Assembly (NCBI GenBank): GCA_019918135.1 | Contig: WBZZ01000417.1 | Coordinates: 110,001-174,000 of the forward strand | DNA length: 64,000 bases | Source: Paulinella micropora | Taxonomy: Eukaryota; Cercozoa; Imbricatea; Euglyphida; Paulinellidae | Reading direction: 5' to 3' | Translations under genes and position numbers: made by a program | Notes under the pieces: generated by a model | What the model saw: the letters and a program-made list of their open reading frames with translations, nothing else | What the model was told of the DNA's origin: nothing | Database searches by the model: none | Shown here: positions 1 to 10,606 of the stretch, piece after piece | How the letters are laid out: each line of letters opens with the position of its first letter | How positions within the stretch are numbered: position 1 is the first letter of the stretch

Positions 1-1460
1 ACACGCAGCTGGAAGGGCACCAAACAAGCGGCTCAAGTTGGTCCATCCAAAATAGGCAGTAAATTTCACTTGTGGTACGACCCTGGAAAGGCTAGGGCGA
101 GTTTCCATAAAACCAGCCCAGGGCAGATGCGCCATGGCATGGGCTATCAAATCCCCAAAACATGAGGTGTGTCGAGGCCTGGGAGTTCAGATCGAACCAC
201 CAGACGTTCATCATCAACTCATCACTCCTCTTTTTTTCACACAACTTGTGCCCCGTGACCCTTTCGTCCGGAAAACTCGCAAACGCACTTTCACACAGGT
301 ATTCACACAAGCAAAGTTCCCTGCGATAGCCCCTGGCATACTTACTTTACTAGCCTCCTACTCTGCACTCCAACCCCATAGCTGACCCCATCTTTTCAAA
401 ACTGTGGAATTGGCGTCCGCAAAATACGGCCATCGACGGGTCTAACAAAACAATATTTTCTTTAATATTAATTGATTTTTGATCAATATTAATATTGATT
501 TTAAATCAATATCTTATCTTCGCATTCCGGGTGGTGAATGAACAATGTCCTCGATCAGATTGACAAGAAGTTGTAAGCAATCTGGACTTCCACACCGCGA
601 GGTTCGATCTTTTGGCCTTGGGACTCAGGAGCCTCCAGGCCACACCTCAACCGTTTCCTCTCCCAAGGAGCCATGGTCATACCTGGCTAGCCTGGATTTG
701 CCCGAAGCAAATTTTTGAAAAAGTGCTTTTTTAGACAAATGTTCTCGTGCTGTACCAGCAAAAGACGCCAATCGATTCGTAGCTATTCGTCTAGTCTTTG
801 TCTTTTCGCCGTGTTTTCACATTTAAAATTCACATTCTGCAACTCACATATGAAGCTAACAGGCAAGCAACAATCGGTACAGACGTACTTTTTTGTGTTG
901 CTGACGCTTGGTTTGAACACAGCAACAAATGGGGATCAGGGAAGTGGCACGCATTCTGGCTTTGATCGCCGCAGCCATCCAGATTATTTGCGGTCCCTCT
1001 CTCTCTCTCTCTCGCTCGCTCGTCGCTCTTCGCTCTCTCTCTCTCTTTCTCTCTCTCCTCCTCCTCCTTGCCTCTGCCTTTGATTTCATGAAGTTACTTT
1101 TACAAGTGACCTCTTCTTCTTCTTTCTTCCTCTTCTTCCTCCTCCTCCCCTCCTCCTCCTCTCTAGTCTCTCTTCTTCTTATACTTCTTCTTATACTTCT
1201 TCTTTTCTTCTTTCTTCTTGTTCTCCTCCTTTTTCTTCTTCTTCTTCCTCTTCTTCCTTTCTTCTTTCTTCTTCTTCTTCTCCTCCTCCTTCTTCTTCTC
1301 CTTCTTCTCCTCCTTCTTCTTCTTCTTCTTCTTCGTCTTCTTCCTTTTTCTCGATGTATGGACAAAATTTTATGACCGTGTCAAGAGATAGCCACATAGC
1401 CTCAACCTACTGCCTCTGCCTCAGTAGGTGATATTCTCTCTCTCACACACACACTCACTT

Positions 1461-1491
<31 letters not shown>

Positions 1492-1721
1492 TTTCTCCTT
1501 CACACTATGCAAATATATAAAGAGAAATGGCATGCAATATTAATAAATATTTTTGTTTTCTTTCAATAAACAAAGCGATGTTCTGCTGCATTATGTTTGA
1601 ATACATGGCTTTATCTTGTGTAAGGCATCATCGGGCTAATTTTATCCGTCGGCCATGGTTTTCTGTACTTCCTTTCGGCCATCGTCGCAATGTATGTTGA
1701 TTGCGTGTCTTTTGCTGTGTC

Positions 1722-1757
<36 letters not shown>

Positions 1758-3170
1758 CACAGTGTGGGTGGTCTGTGGGTCTTTGGGGTGGAGCTTCCGT
1801 ATGCTAAAGTAATGAGTACGTCGTCTCTCTCACTTTCAAACTTTGCCTTGAAGCCAAAACAAAATATCTAGCTCGCTGTCAGAGACAGTGCCTTTGACAA
1901 TCCCTGTTACGCATAGGTGTTTATGGTTGCAGATTTGTGTGGTTGTATGACTAACTATCTGATCCGAGGCGTGATCTGGATTTTGTAAGGACTCTACCTC
2001 GCACTCTACACGCTGTCTTCCTCTTGACCTGTTTCGCTTCACTTTCGCTTACACGTCCTCTATCGCTTATGCGTTCGTGCATTTTTGTCGTTGTTATACA
2101 TGGGTGTGCTGTGCACAGGCTTGCTGTTTTTGGCTTCATTGGCTCCTGGTATACTCGATATCTGCACCTAATTGATGCTGTCGCATATGCTATGTGGCAT
2201 GTTTGTAACTATCAGGGTTGGCTTCATAATTGGAGCCGTTTGCTTGCTCATCGCGGTCTACAGAGCACATGTTTTGAATGTTCATAACTTTATTGCAAAT
2301 TTGTTGTTGTGATAGGGAATTTTGTACGTATTTATCCACTTTGGGATTGCCTCTTGATCTGTATCACAAGCACTGGTAAATCAGTGTCACAATGTCAATT
2401 CAACGCTCATCAATATCACTCAGCCGTCCCACTGTCAAAAGTACCATTAACCATTAACTGAATTTCAGTTGACTCGAGTGGACTGAATGCACTCCAGTGG
2501 ATGGGATCGTGCAGAGGTTGACCACTAAGTGTTTATTTTAATATTGTTTTGAGATTAATAACACTTCCATTCTATCTCTTCTGCTTCCCCTCAGCTCTAC
2601 GTGTAAGTCTTGACTACCATCCTGTGAGGAAATTACCAACCGGCATTCAAATGAATACACACACGGCTGTCATTTGATATCAAAATACTTCCGAGAACAG
2701 GGAAGGTACCAAAAGACGCTGGGATGGTCAATTCCAGTTTATTTAGTACAATTGCTTGACAGACTACTTGTCCCTTGCGAAACAATGCAAATTCTGAGAA
2801 CTAACGAATAGAATTCAAGTGCTACACGTGTTGTGTAGCAGTTGGAGTTGTTCAAGTTGGTCTGAGAAAAATAAAGGAAAATATGTTAAGTATTACCACT
2901 TTAACTAACCTATCTGTCTTGTTTTACCATTTTACTTGGAGAGTATGACGGTAGACCGGAACTTGAATAGCGGTCAAAGGAATGAAAGTTTTCAGATATG
3001 GGGGGAAAATGCAATAGTGAAGCTTTTTCCAAAAGCTAGCTGTTAAAGGGAAATAAATTAATCTGTTAACTGCAGTTGAAAACGTAACAACTATAAGTTA
3101 TGACAATTTATAATAAACGGAAAAATGAAGTAACGGAACTAAAAATAGAAATGTAAACTTGAAGAAAGTT
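1..3170. other. Left flank without a supported gene
   Basis: No reading frame here has protein-like composition or a recognisable motif. It holds an AT-rich cluster of small palindromes around 447-512 (TTAATATTAATTGATT and related), a long polypyrimidine tract, a run of about 34 T at 1724-1757 and TTTC repeats near 1459-1490. The 1376-3170 part is AT-rich and unremarkable. The open frames that exist are short or made of repeats. No LTR of the downstream retroelement could be recognised by eye. Confidence 0.6.
998..1352. repeat. Polypyrimidine (CT/CTT) microsatellite
   Basis: About 355 bases are almost purely C and T on the plus strand: TC dinucleotides at the left, then CTT/TCC trinucleotides. 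The long Leu/Phe-rich (plus) and Arg/Glu-rich (minus) frames over it are artefacts of the repeat. Such tracts can form triplex DNA and are typical of eukaryotic nuclear genomes. Confidence 0.95.
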
Positions 3171-3173
3171 TAA

Positions 3174-5588
3174 CAAAATATTAATGTTTCGGTCCGGTAC
3201 TGTAGTCATTCCGACTTGATTCATAGTGATGGAGAGGAGATCACAGTGGAGGAACAACAGTGGGTGCAAGACCACTATGACATCACTAAAAAAGAGTTTG
3301 ATAACAAGATGGTGGTAGAGAAGGACACCTATGTGTGGATCCCTCAGGATCAAAGAAGAGAGAAAAGTCGTGCTAAAAAGGATGTTTATATCCTATTATC
3401 AAACACAGCACAGCTCCTCTGCAAACTGGTCTCTGATCCAGAAGAGAGAAAGAAGATACAGCATATCAAGTTTGGGGACACACACACCCACCTTGAATTA
3501 CTCGATGCTATCTTTGGGGTGTACACTCAAACCCTGATTTGGGAACGTACATACAGCCCACGATGTGAGGGCTACCTCCAGTACACAAACCCAAGAGCAA
3601 CGGCCAGATTCCTCGCGACTGGTCAGGAGGCAGTCGATGTAACAAAAATGAAGACCAATCTGGGTTCGAAAAACTCGAGTGGTATATTTCATTTTTTTAC
3701 AATGGAAGTAAATGCCTTGGAGGAGGGGAAGGCAGAGATGGAAAAAAGCATTAAGGCAGCAGGAGAAACTCATCCTGTGATTGATGAGTTAGAGAAGACC
3801 GACAGAGTTCTGACCAAGATCAGACTGTTGATGGGTGCGTTACTGCACAAGGATGCATGGAAGAGATGGATTCCTACCAAGGATCACTCTGTCCTTAAAT
3901 CACTTAGTAACGCACCACCGGTCGCCAACAAAGCAGGTGTTGACCAATATGTGGAGAAATATAATTTTCTCAGATCTGCTTCTGAATTGGTGGCCTTTAT
4001 CACTCATGCTCAAAAGCTGGTGATATCTGAGAAGAAGAAGGCGAAAGAGAATGAGGAGTTCGAGAAGACGATGAGACTGGAAAGAATGAAAGCAAACGTG
4101 AGTGGTGCAAAGACACACCCTCCGACATATTTGACCCCACCAGCTCCTGCCCCACCAGCCCCTGCACCCTCGGGCTCAACTACGGTGGTGGACAGACAGA
4201 ACATCATAAATGCATTCAAGGGGAAGAAAGGAGGAGTGGCAAGTCTCATGCTATATGCCAAGACGAGCTCAGACAAAGACTCTGATGCTTCGCTTTTGAG
4301 CAAGCTCAAAGAGATCAATGCCTGCATGAAGGCTTTTCCTTGCGACGAAACGCAGGAATACGAGGCCCTTGTTACTGTTTTTGACCAATCTCTAGTCTCG
4401 GAGGGATTTGATCTGACACAGTACAAGTTTTTGAGAAAGAAGGAGGAGATTAAGAGAAACAATGCAACAGGCCTAGACGCTCAGTGTGAACTGGCGGTGG
4501 CCACACTCATTTCATATTTTCAATCTCATGGATACCAGCATCTCTGCACTGGTACTCTCATAGGATTTGAAATCTTTGAGACAGTGGCGATGAGTTTGAG
4601 GAGTGCTGTTGGCTTGGCGGCGACCCTTACGGAGGTAGTTTCCTCCTATGGGCTATTCTATGGCAGCAAGTCGATCATCCTCTATTTCTTTTCGGCGTTA
4701 CACACAGTTAACCCGAGTAAGCCTACTCAGCTCATACAACAATGCTCGACGTTTAGCTCAGTGAAGTCCAAGAACTTCCTCGAGACACACGTGTTCGAAA
4801 ATACGGTTCAAAGCGTTGCTCCGTCAGCACTGTTTCAAGAAGTGATGAGTGCATGCTCAAACATGGACTCGCTCACGGAGGCACATACGGCACAGGCAGG
4901 CGGTGTACCTGTTGGCGCACAAGCCACGTACACAAACAGAGTTGCCGGTTGGAAGAGACAGAGAGAGCCAGACCTGAAGACCGCATGTTGGAGGTGGTTC
5001 GCGGGCTTGCAGTGCAAGGCACAGATGGAGAACAGAGACTGCTCTTTCAATCATGATAGGCAGAACCCAACAGCAAGGGCAAATTTTCTGAGCAGGACGG
5101 AAGGCAAGGAACCGGGCCTTTTCAATATGCTTCAGATTGCCGCTGTGAACAAAGGTTGGTATGCCAATATGTGTGATGATGAGGAGTTACGAGAGGCAAT
5201 CATTACCTACACGAAGAGGATGAAGGAGAAGAAGGAGGAAAGGGAGAGACAAAAGAACTTAAAGGCCTCTCAAAGAGGACGAGAAGGAGGAGCAGGAGCA
5301 GGAGGACGAGGAGGAGGAGCAGGAGGAGGACGAGGACGAGGAACATGGAGAGGAGCCTCGAGGTGGCAGGGAACCCCTCAGAGAGGAAGAGGAGGAGGTC
5401 GGAGATATACCCCTTATGGAGGGAAAGCTGTTCGAGCTCCAGCCCCCCCACCCAGAGGAGGAGGAGGCTCGTGGGCAAGCTCCAACCCAAATTTCGGTCG
5501 AGCTCAGGCCTACAACACTGCCTCGGAGACCGATACGTCATCCTACCCGGACACTACTCAAGGTAATCGTTTCGAGGTGGTGGAATGA
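3174..5588 (+). CDS. Gag-like protein with CCCH-type finger and RGG-rich tail
   Basis: About 800 residues, with the frame open from 3174 and no obvious ATG before about 3309, so the true start is unclear and an upstream exon is possible. The body is mostly helical and charged. A Pro/Ala linker lies near 4130-4180. A Cys/His cluster at about 4984-5055 (C-x8-C-x8-C-x3-H) resembles a CCCH RNA-binding finger, followed by an Arg/Gly-rich RGG tail at about 5270-5470. A nucleic-acid-binding C-terminus and position just before a protease fit a retroelement Gag, but the capsid part is not recognisable by eye. It ends at a TGA, and the same frame continues into the protease, suggesting readthrough. Confidence 0.6.
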   Translation, partial: QNINVSVRYCSHSDLIHSDGEEITVEEQQWVQDHYDITKKEFDNKMVVEKDTYVWIPQDQRREKSRAKKDVYILLSNTAQLLCKLVSDPEERKKIQHIKFGDTHTHLELLDAIFGVYTQTLIWERTYSPRCEGYLQYTNPRATARFLATGQEAVDVTKMKTNLGSKNSSGIFHFFTMEVNALEEGKAEMEKSIKAAGETHPVIDELEKTDRVLTKIRLLMGALLHKDAWKRWIPTKDHSVLKSLSNAPPVANKAGVDQYVEKYNFLRSASELVAFITHAQKLVISEKKKAKENEEFEKTMRLERMKANVSGAKTHPPTYLTPPAPAPPAPAPSGSTTVVDRQNIINAFKGKKGGVASLMLYAKTSSDKDSDASLLSKLKEINACMKAFPCDETQEYEALVTVFDQSLVSEGFDLTQYKFLRKKEEIKRNNATGLDAQCELAVATLISYFQSHGYQHLCTGTLIGFEIFETVAMSLRSAVGLAATLTEVVSSYGLFYGSKSIILYFFSALHTVNPSKPTQLIQQCSTFSSVKSKNFLETHVFENTVQSVAPSALFQEVMSACSNMDSLTEAHTAQAGGVPVGAQATYTNRVAGWKRQREPDLKTACWRWFAGLQCKAQMENRDCSFNHDRQNPTARANFLSRTEGKEPGLFNMLQIAAVNKGWYANMCDDEELREAIITYTKRMKEKKEERERQKNLKASQRGREGGAGAGGRGGGAGGGRGRGTWRGASRWQGTPQRGRGGGRRYTPYGGKAVRAPAPPPRGGGGSWASSNPNFGRAQAYNTASETDTSSYPDTTQGNRFEVVE
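5586..5588 (+). promoter_or_regulatory. Candidate Gag-Pol stop-codon readthrough site (TGA CTG)
   Basis: The Gag-like frame stops at TGA and the protease frame continues without any shift. The base context is TGA followed by CTG GAG. UGA followed by C, particularly UGA-CUA and close relatives, is a known leaky stop context in viruses and some cellular genes, and gammaretroviruses use stop readthrough to make Gag-Pol. That it works here is an inference. A nonsense mutation is the alternative. Confidence 0.5.
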
Positions 5589-6659
5589 CTGGAGGGGGGA
5601 AAAGAGAGGAAGGAGAAGACTGTGAAGTTTAACCCTAAAGTCACAGTGCTTTCTAATGCTGTTGTGCAGACTGGGCCAACGCTTCCTCTATGTGAAAACA
5701 AAGATGTGGGTACACAGAGACTGCAGCCCCAAGGTAGTCTCATACCCGTTCATACAGCACGGTTACCAATGATAACTGATGCAAATAGGAAGGCGAGACT
5801 TGCGATGGAGGCGAGGAGGCCAATGGCAGACGTATCGCCTCGGCCAAGCAAACAACACGAACAGACTCAATGTCTACGGTCGCGGCGGGTGGCGAGCAAA
5901 AAGACAATGTGTGTACTCAAGTACCACAAGACAAATGTCGCTCAAATAGTAAACGCACCAGTACCGCAGAATAATAAAAATGTTAATGAGGTGAAGCAGG
6001 AGGAGAAGAAGGAGGAGTTGAAAAACTTAGAGACAAGACTCCAAAATTTGGAACGTAAAGTTCTTGTTCTCGCAGCCAATATACACAGGCACGATGCTCT
6101 GTGTTATACGGAACTTTATTGTGAAACATTGAAGACAATATTAAAAGTTGGTAATGATACGATGGCGAATATTAATATTGTCGGCCGGAAGTTTTTAAAT
6201 CGATACCGGGACTGGGTGGACGGAAATATGAAAAAGTCAACGGGCACTCTCAAAGGAGTGAGCAGCCGGACGGATATCACGGGAATCATCACACTGACCT
6301 TTAAATTGAAATCCGCACGAGTATACCGTATGGACCTCTATGTCGTCCCCGGTTACCACGGGTCAATATTACTATCGTATGACCAATCGGCTACGATGGG
6401 GGCTGTGATTGATTGCGCCGCACGGCGAGTGATATATGGAGTAAAAAGAGGAGAAGAGAACGATATTGATCCCTTCAACGCTACTGACTCTTATGAGGCT
6501 TATGAGCTGAGTCTAGCGACGGATCACCAAAAGATGGCCATCGCACATGAGGCACTTGAGGTGTACGTTCACCCCGATGTCGTAAGACCGGATGAACTGT
6601 CCTGGACCGACAACTGGGAATCCCAAGTGTGCACTGTCACAGTTCCGACATGCCATGGT
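5589..6659 (+). CDS. Retropepsin-like protease region of pol, cut by viral insertion
   Basis: In frame with the Gag ORF after its TGA. The first 170 residues are basic and linker-like, with a coiled-coil stretch at about 5985-6075. From about 6150 the pattern resembles a Ty3/gypsy aspartic protease: an Asp-Thr near 6156, then the late block ending in hydrophobic-Asp-Cys (about 6325-6440), which matches the usual ILG-dwL and a-iDw layout. The catalytic triplet reads Asp-Thr-Met rather than Asp-Thr-Gly, so activity is doubtful or the alignment is off by a few residues. The frame runs into the viral palindrome at 6660 and its last 48 codons are viral. Confidence 0.5.
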
Positions 6660-6849
6660 GTCAAATGTTTAACACAAATTTATCTAACTAAGCACATTAA
6701 GAGAGATTTTTACGAAAAGACACATAAACCATATTTTTATTTCATAAAAATATATATAAACTGCGTGTATATGGTTTATGTGTCTTTTCGTCAAAATCTC
6801 TCTTAATGTGCTTAGTTAGATATTTAAATTTGTGTTAAACATTTGACAC
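6660..6849. repeat. 190 bp near-perfect palindrome, candidate telomere (resolution) site
   Basis: The left arm from TGTCAAATGTTTAACACAAA at 6660 returns as its reverse complement ending TTTGTGTTAAACATTTGACA at 6849. Arms are about 75-80 bp and differ by one substitution (GATTTTTACG against GATTTTGACG) and a 4 bp indel near AAATTTA. The 35 or so central bases are AT-rich and only partly paired. An imperfect palindrome with an unpaired AT-rich centre is what a closed hairpin telomere looks like once copied through. With a telomere resolvase gene 2.5 kb away, the simplest reading is the target of that enzyme; this is an inference. Confidence 0.8.
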
Positions 6850-6967
6850 TTTTTTGTTTTCTATGTATGTTTTCTATATGTCAAATGTTGGTTTTTCATA
6901 TTTTTAAAGCTTGTTTAATACTTTGCGGTTGGACAAGTCGCGAATACATACATGATCACACCACAAA

Positions 6968-7052
6968 AAATGGGGGGGGGGGGGGGCGGACACTCACGAA
7001 GTGAGTGGCGGGGGTGGGGGGGGGGGGGGGGTTGTGGGGAGATACAAAAAAA
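6968..7052 (+). repeat. Two long G runs flanking a GAA-loop hairpin
   Basis: A run of about 14 G is followed by CACTCACGAAGTGAGTG (a 7 bp perfect stem with a three-base GAA loop), then GGCGGGGG and a run of about 17 G. It lies just inside the palindromic end. GNA triloops are exceptionally stable, and the G runs could fold as G-quadruplexes. A structural or replication role is possible but unproven. The G-run lengths may be inaccurate. Confidence 0.75.
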
Positions 7053-7072
7053 ATCTTTTTTTGCTAACGTGT

Positions 7073-7386
7073 TCAAAACTGGAGCGCTTTTAAGTATTCA
7101 ACATTTGGATCTGTTTGTTTCTCTTTTTCTATCTGTTTGAGATATTCCCCTTTGTATTTATCCAATAATTTCTCTTTATTTCTTTTGTTGCTCTTGGATC
7201 TTATCCTTATTTTTCTTGTAATATTCCCGTCGTTGTTTATTTATCTTATCCTTGTTTGCTTCTGTATTTCCTTTGATGCTCTTCAATTTGGTCCTTATTG
7301 TTTTCCACATACTTTTCCCTATATCGTTGCCGTTTAGGATCAGGGAGGTTAAACACCGCCTTTATTTCTTCTATGATGGTACTCAT
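7073..7386 (-). pseudogene. Small basic repeat protein (YxxKNKDxIxEQQxKY type), frameshifted
   Basis: Reading minus from the ATG at 7386, the frame gives about 46 residues rich in Lys, Asn and Gln and then stops. Two frame changes restore the same style of sequence to a TGA at 7073. The unit is roughly R/KxYY/VxxNKDxIxEQQxKYR and recurs about three times. Similar Tyr-Lys-Asn-Lys repeats are common in small virophage and PLV proteins of unknown role, and a related one occurs in element 2 at 53506-53679. Nucleic-acid binding is plausible from charge only. Confidence 0.5.
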
Positions 7387-8153
7387 TGGTATATATACGA
7401 TGTATAGTAATACTTAATATATAATTCAATAAGCAAGCGAGAGAATGAATATAAGAGCAGGGGGAGTGAAAATATATTCTCCTATTGGTGGCCAACCCCA
7501 TGGTTGGCCGTGTCCAAGTAGATTTTTTTAAGGTTGGACACTTTTTGTTATGTTTATTAAACGTTTTTATGTATTATTCTTCTTCGTATTACACATTTTT
7601 TATATTCTCCAACCTGTCCAACCTTTTATTAAGAATTTGAAAATTTTTCTTCCTCTCCCGTTTTATTACAAAATGTAAAATAATATTTCCAGCCGGGGGT
7701 ATTGGACTCGGACATTCCTGGACACTATTAACACTAAGAAGAATTGTCTCCCTTAGCCTGCTCAATACCACTCTCAAGTGTCCAAGTCGCCACAACGGCG
7801 TTTTCGCATGATCGTCAAGAAAACCGCACAGATAAAATTGGTAAAAATGAAATGAAAACACAAAAGCAAAACATAAATGACTTTAACCATTGTAAAAAAT
7901 AAAACCTCATAAAGCAAAATAAAATAAACTAGCAAAACATCTCACAAAGCAACTAATCACACCGCCCCACACAAAAACGAAAAGGCAATAAGTAAAAAAA
8001 AAATTTTGATAGCACAAAAAAAGTTCAGACCGTGAGCCCACACAATGAGGTAAGTATCTGAATTCAAAAAATAGCACAATGGGGTACGTATCTTCTCCCA
8101 AAAAACCTGGGAACTGAGGATTTTGTGGATCCACAGAAACCATCTTTCGCATA
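7387..8153. other. Intergenic region with short inverted repeats
   Basis: No convincing gene. GGCCAACC and GGTTGGCC form a hairpin at 7490-7509. Copies of TGTCCAA or its complement TTGGACA recur at about 6933, 7512, 7535, 7617 and 7787, and GTGTCCAA/TTGGACAC form a second inverted pair at 7511-7542. A 90-codon minus frame at 7589-7861 has a charged C-terminus but no recognisable motif and is not called. Repeated short sites near the element end could be protein-binding sites. Confidence 0.5.
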
Positions 8154-8645
8154 ATGTCGGAAGCTCTCGTAAAGCCGTCAGAGAGGACGGAAGAGGATTG
8201 GAATGAAATATATGATATTACTCATCGCTCAGCCTATGAGCTTGAATTAGATGAGGCTAATGTTGACAAGAAAATGAACAAAATTGATCGTCAAATCTCA
8301 TTACTCGCTAAAAAAAAGAATTCCCTATTGCCCAAAAAGAAAGCAATAAGAAAGAGACTAGACGAGATAAACCGAGGTAAGAATAAACGGGAAAATGACC
8401 TTTTAATTTCTGACAAAAGAAAAACGAAAGTGAATGAGATAAACGAAAACCTTAAGAAATTTGAGGAATTTCGTTAAAAAAATAAATCTTTTTCCGCCTC
8501 GGAAATAAATCGTCTGGAAAACCTCATATTGCTAGGGTATTCTTTTGAAGAAGTAATATCAAATTCTAATGCTCCTTCTTCTTCTGACGATGATGACGTT
8601 GAGCAGGGGAGTGCAAATATGAACCGCAGTCTCAGGAACGAATAA
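8154..8645 (+). pseudogene. Coiled-coil protein with one in-frame TAA
   Basis: The first 107 codons encode a charged, Lys/Glu/Asn-rich helix with heptad-like spacing, likely a coiled coil. A TAA at 8475-8477 interrupts it and the same frame continues for 55 more codons, through an acidic Ser/Asp stretch, to a TAA at 8643. The extension keeps protein-like composition, so the internal stop is either a nonsense mutation or read as an amino acid. Function is unknown; it is the first of three plus-strand genes leading to the telomere resolvase. Confidence 0.55.
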
Positions 8646-8747
8646 CATGTGTGTTAAGAAACGCAAAGAAAAACAAACAAAAAAACTGGGCTAAAGCCCT
8701 CCACCTTTCAAAGAAATTTTGTCCTTTGTTTTTTTCTGTAGCAGACA
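8646..8747. other. Short spacer before 8748 gene
   Basis: A hundred AT-rich bases with a weak hairpin (CTGGGCTAAAGCCCT region near 8686-8700). The GGGCT/AGCCC stem followed by pyrimidines could act as an RNA 3-prime-end signal for the upstream gene, but this is only suggestive. Confidence 0.3.
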
Positions 8748-9293
8748 ATGTCGGAGGAACTTGTTGACGAGATGGAGGCTATGAGATTTGAGCCCAACGA
8801 GGATCGCGATGAAGTTGAGGCGGAAGCAGAAGCAAAAGCCGTGGTGCGATTGCCTTCGCCATCGCCATCGCCATCGCCTTCGTCAGCAGATGGAAAGGAA
8901 GTCGCTCCTCGTCCGTGGGCAAACTTCGGCGACCTTTCCCCACGAGTGGTTTTTACCACTTCGGGAAGATTTGTGGAGATGTCAAAGGCTTTTGTAAAAG
9001 CCTCGAAGTCTATTAAATTGTCCGCCAGCAAATCCTCTTAGTACCGCGAAGACCCCAATTGTTTTTATGCAAAAGCAAAGTATGACACCAGCATAAAAAA
9101 CCCAACATACAAGTACTATTTTCTGGTGTCAAAGGGGAGTGGGGCGCTGGAGGAGTTGTTGATTTACAACAGCCTCACCGCCTTGGCTAAGTTGAACCAT
9201 GAAGCATCTCAATTCAATTGGATTGTAAAAATTCGTGAATTAAATTATTTCTTTGATATTATTTTTGATTTAGTATATAATAAACTTGTCTAA
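8748..9293 (+). pseudogene. Unrecognised viral protein, single in-frame TAG
   Basis: An ATG at 8748 opens an acidic N-terminus (Glu/Asp/Ala-rich to about residue 45), a Ser-Pro repeat, then a mixed globular part. A TAG at 9039-9041 is followed by 83 more in-frame codons of ordinary composition to a TAA at 9291, ending 13 bases before the resolvase start. The uninterrupted frame on both sides argues for one gene of 181 codons with one stop inside. No family recognised. Confidence 0.55.
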
Positions 9294-9306
9294 TATACAC
9301 TGACCA

Positions 9307-10606
9307 ATGTGGAACGAAGATGACAAGAAGTTTGTTAGGCAGTTAAGAGTTGCTACTACTGAAAGTAAAATGTATGATGTCGTGTCCAACTTCTACGATA
9401 GTGAGTTAAAACCAAGTATCGCCTTTCATAATGCTATTATATCGCTATTTAGCAAACCAACGAGTGATGAAGAGGTGCTTGAGGCACTAAAAGTCATATA
9501 TCCGAAATATGCTATTGTGTATCCAAATTTGAATAGTAGAAGACAAAGACTTTCTGAGGTAAGAAAAAAAGCAATAGAGCCTTATCAAAGTCAAAAAAAA
9601 CATGAAATGGGCAAACTGGTTAAGTATTTTAATCTGAATGAAGACGAGCGGATTGATATCGTTGAGGGGTATAAGAAAGATGTCAAAGCCAAAAATGAAC
9701 AAAAAATACAAATTGATGTCCGTGATGTAATGGCTAAAATGAACGATATGATATTAAGTAATGACCCTTATCTTAAACTACTTGCTTTGATGATAGCAAT
9801 TGGAGCAAGGCCTGTGGAAATATTTGATAAAAACACGTATGAATTGATACCAGATAAACCAAGTTGGTTGCGAGTGAATAACCTAGCAAAGAAAAGAGAG
9901 GACAAAAAAAGAATTGGACTGAGAGGCCTGTTGTCCTTTTTACTCCCCAGTTCGTAATAGAACAAGTAAATTCAATACGGAACCATTTCAAAAAGAAAAA
10001 AGCAGTCATCATCAACAGCGAGGGTGTGCTTGATAAACAAAAGAATAATGAACTAAATAAAAGAATTATCAAAATATTCCCTTGGCTATCGGAATACACG
10101 CAGAAAAGCAGTGTTGCGAAAACTATATGCTAGTTTGTCGTATAGTAATTTTGCCAATCCGAAATTAGAGAATTTCAATACGTGGGTAAGCAATGTGTTG
10201 GGGCACGGCGATATGCTCACCAGTTTTAGTTATAGTTGGGTTAATGTGGCGATCCTGAAGAAATTAAGGCAGAAGGGATTAAAACAGAATTAGAGGAGTT
10301 GAGACGCAAAATAGATTTATGTATGAATTTAAATAATACTAATGAAACTGAAAGCGAAAACGGAGACGAAGAAAGCAAATATCAACCATTAGGAAAAAGC
10401 GCTATCAGAGAGGATAAGTATAAATTGCTTGAGCAGATTTACAATGATAACCCGAATATTAAAATACTAAACTACGACAATTAAGCAAGATTGGAGCCGT
10501 TATTGTCAATAAGTTTATCAAAGAGGAAAAAGAAGCGCCACAAAAAGAGGAAGCAAAGCAATTAAGAAGAAGCACGAGAATTAAACAAAAAGTTCAAAAA
10601 GATTAA
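9307..10606 (+). pseudogene. Telomere resolvase (protelomerase), tyrosine recombinase family, frameshifted
   Basis: Telomere resolvases cut and rejoin palindromic DNA to make closed hairpin chromosome ends. The first 201 residues hold a helical N-terminus and then the catalytic core: Arg168 in a GARPVE motif and the catalytic Lys of an AKKRED motif at about residues 194-199, close to the same block in phage N15 TelN. After a frameshift near 9920 and another near 10100, the second half gives RKLYA (second Arg), LGHGD (His) and SFSYS (Tyr) at about 10113-10245, in the order and spacing of TelN/TelK. Two more frame changes give a charged C-terminus to TAA at 10604. All five active-site residues are visible, but four frame breaks mean this copy is dead unless they are assembly errors in A runs. 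A plain integrase is the alternative, but AKKRED plus the long palindrome favour a resolvase. Confidence 0.8.

Noticed and set aside
856..1375. Long Arg/Glu-rich and Leu/Phe-rich open frames
   Set aside because: They exist only because the polypyrimidine microsatellite lacks stop codons; composition follows the repeat exactly.
7589..8152. Two minus-strand frames (90 and 81 codons)
   Set aside because: Composition is biased by AT-rich text, no motif is visible, and the region is rich in inverted repeats.
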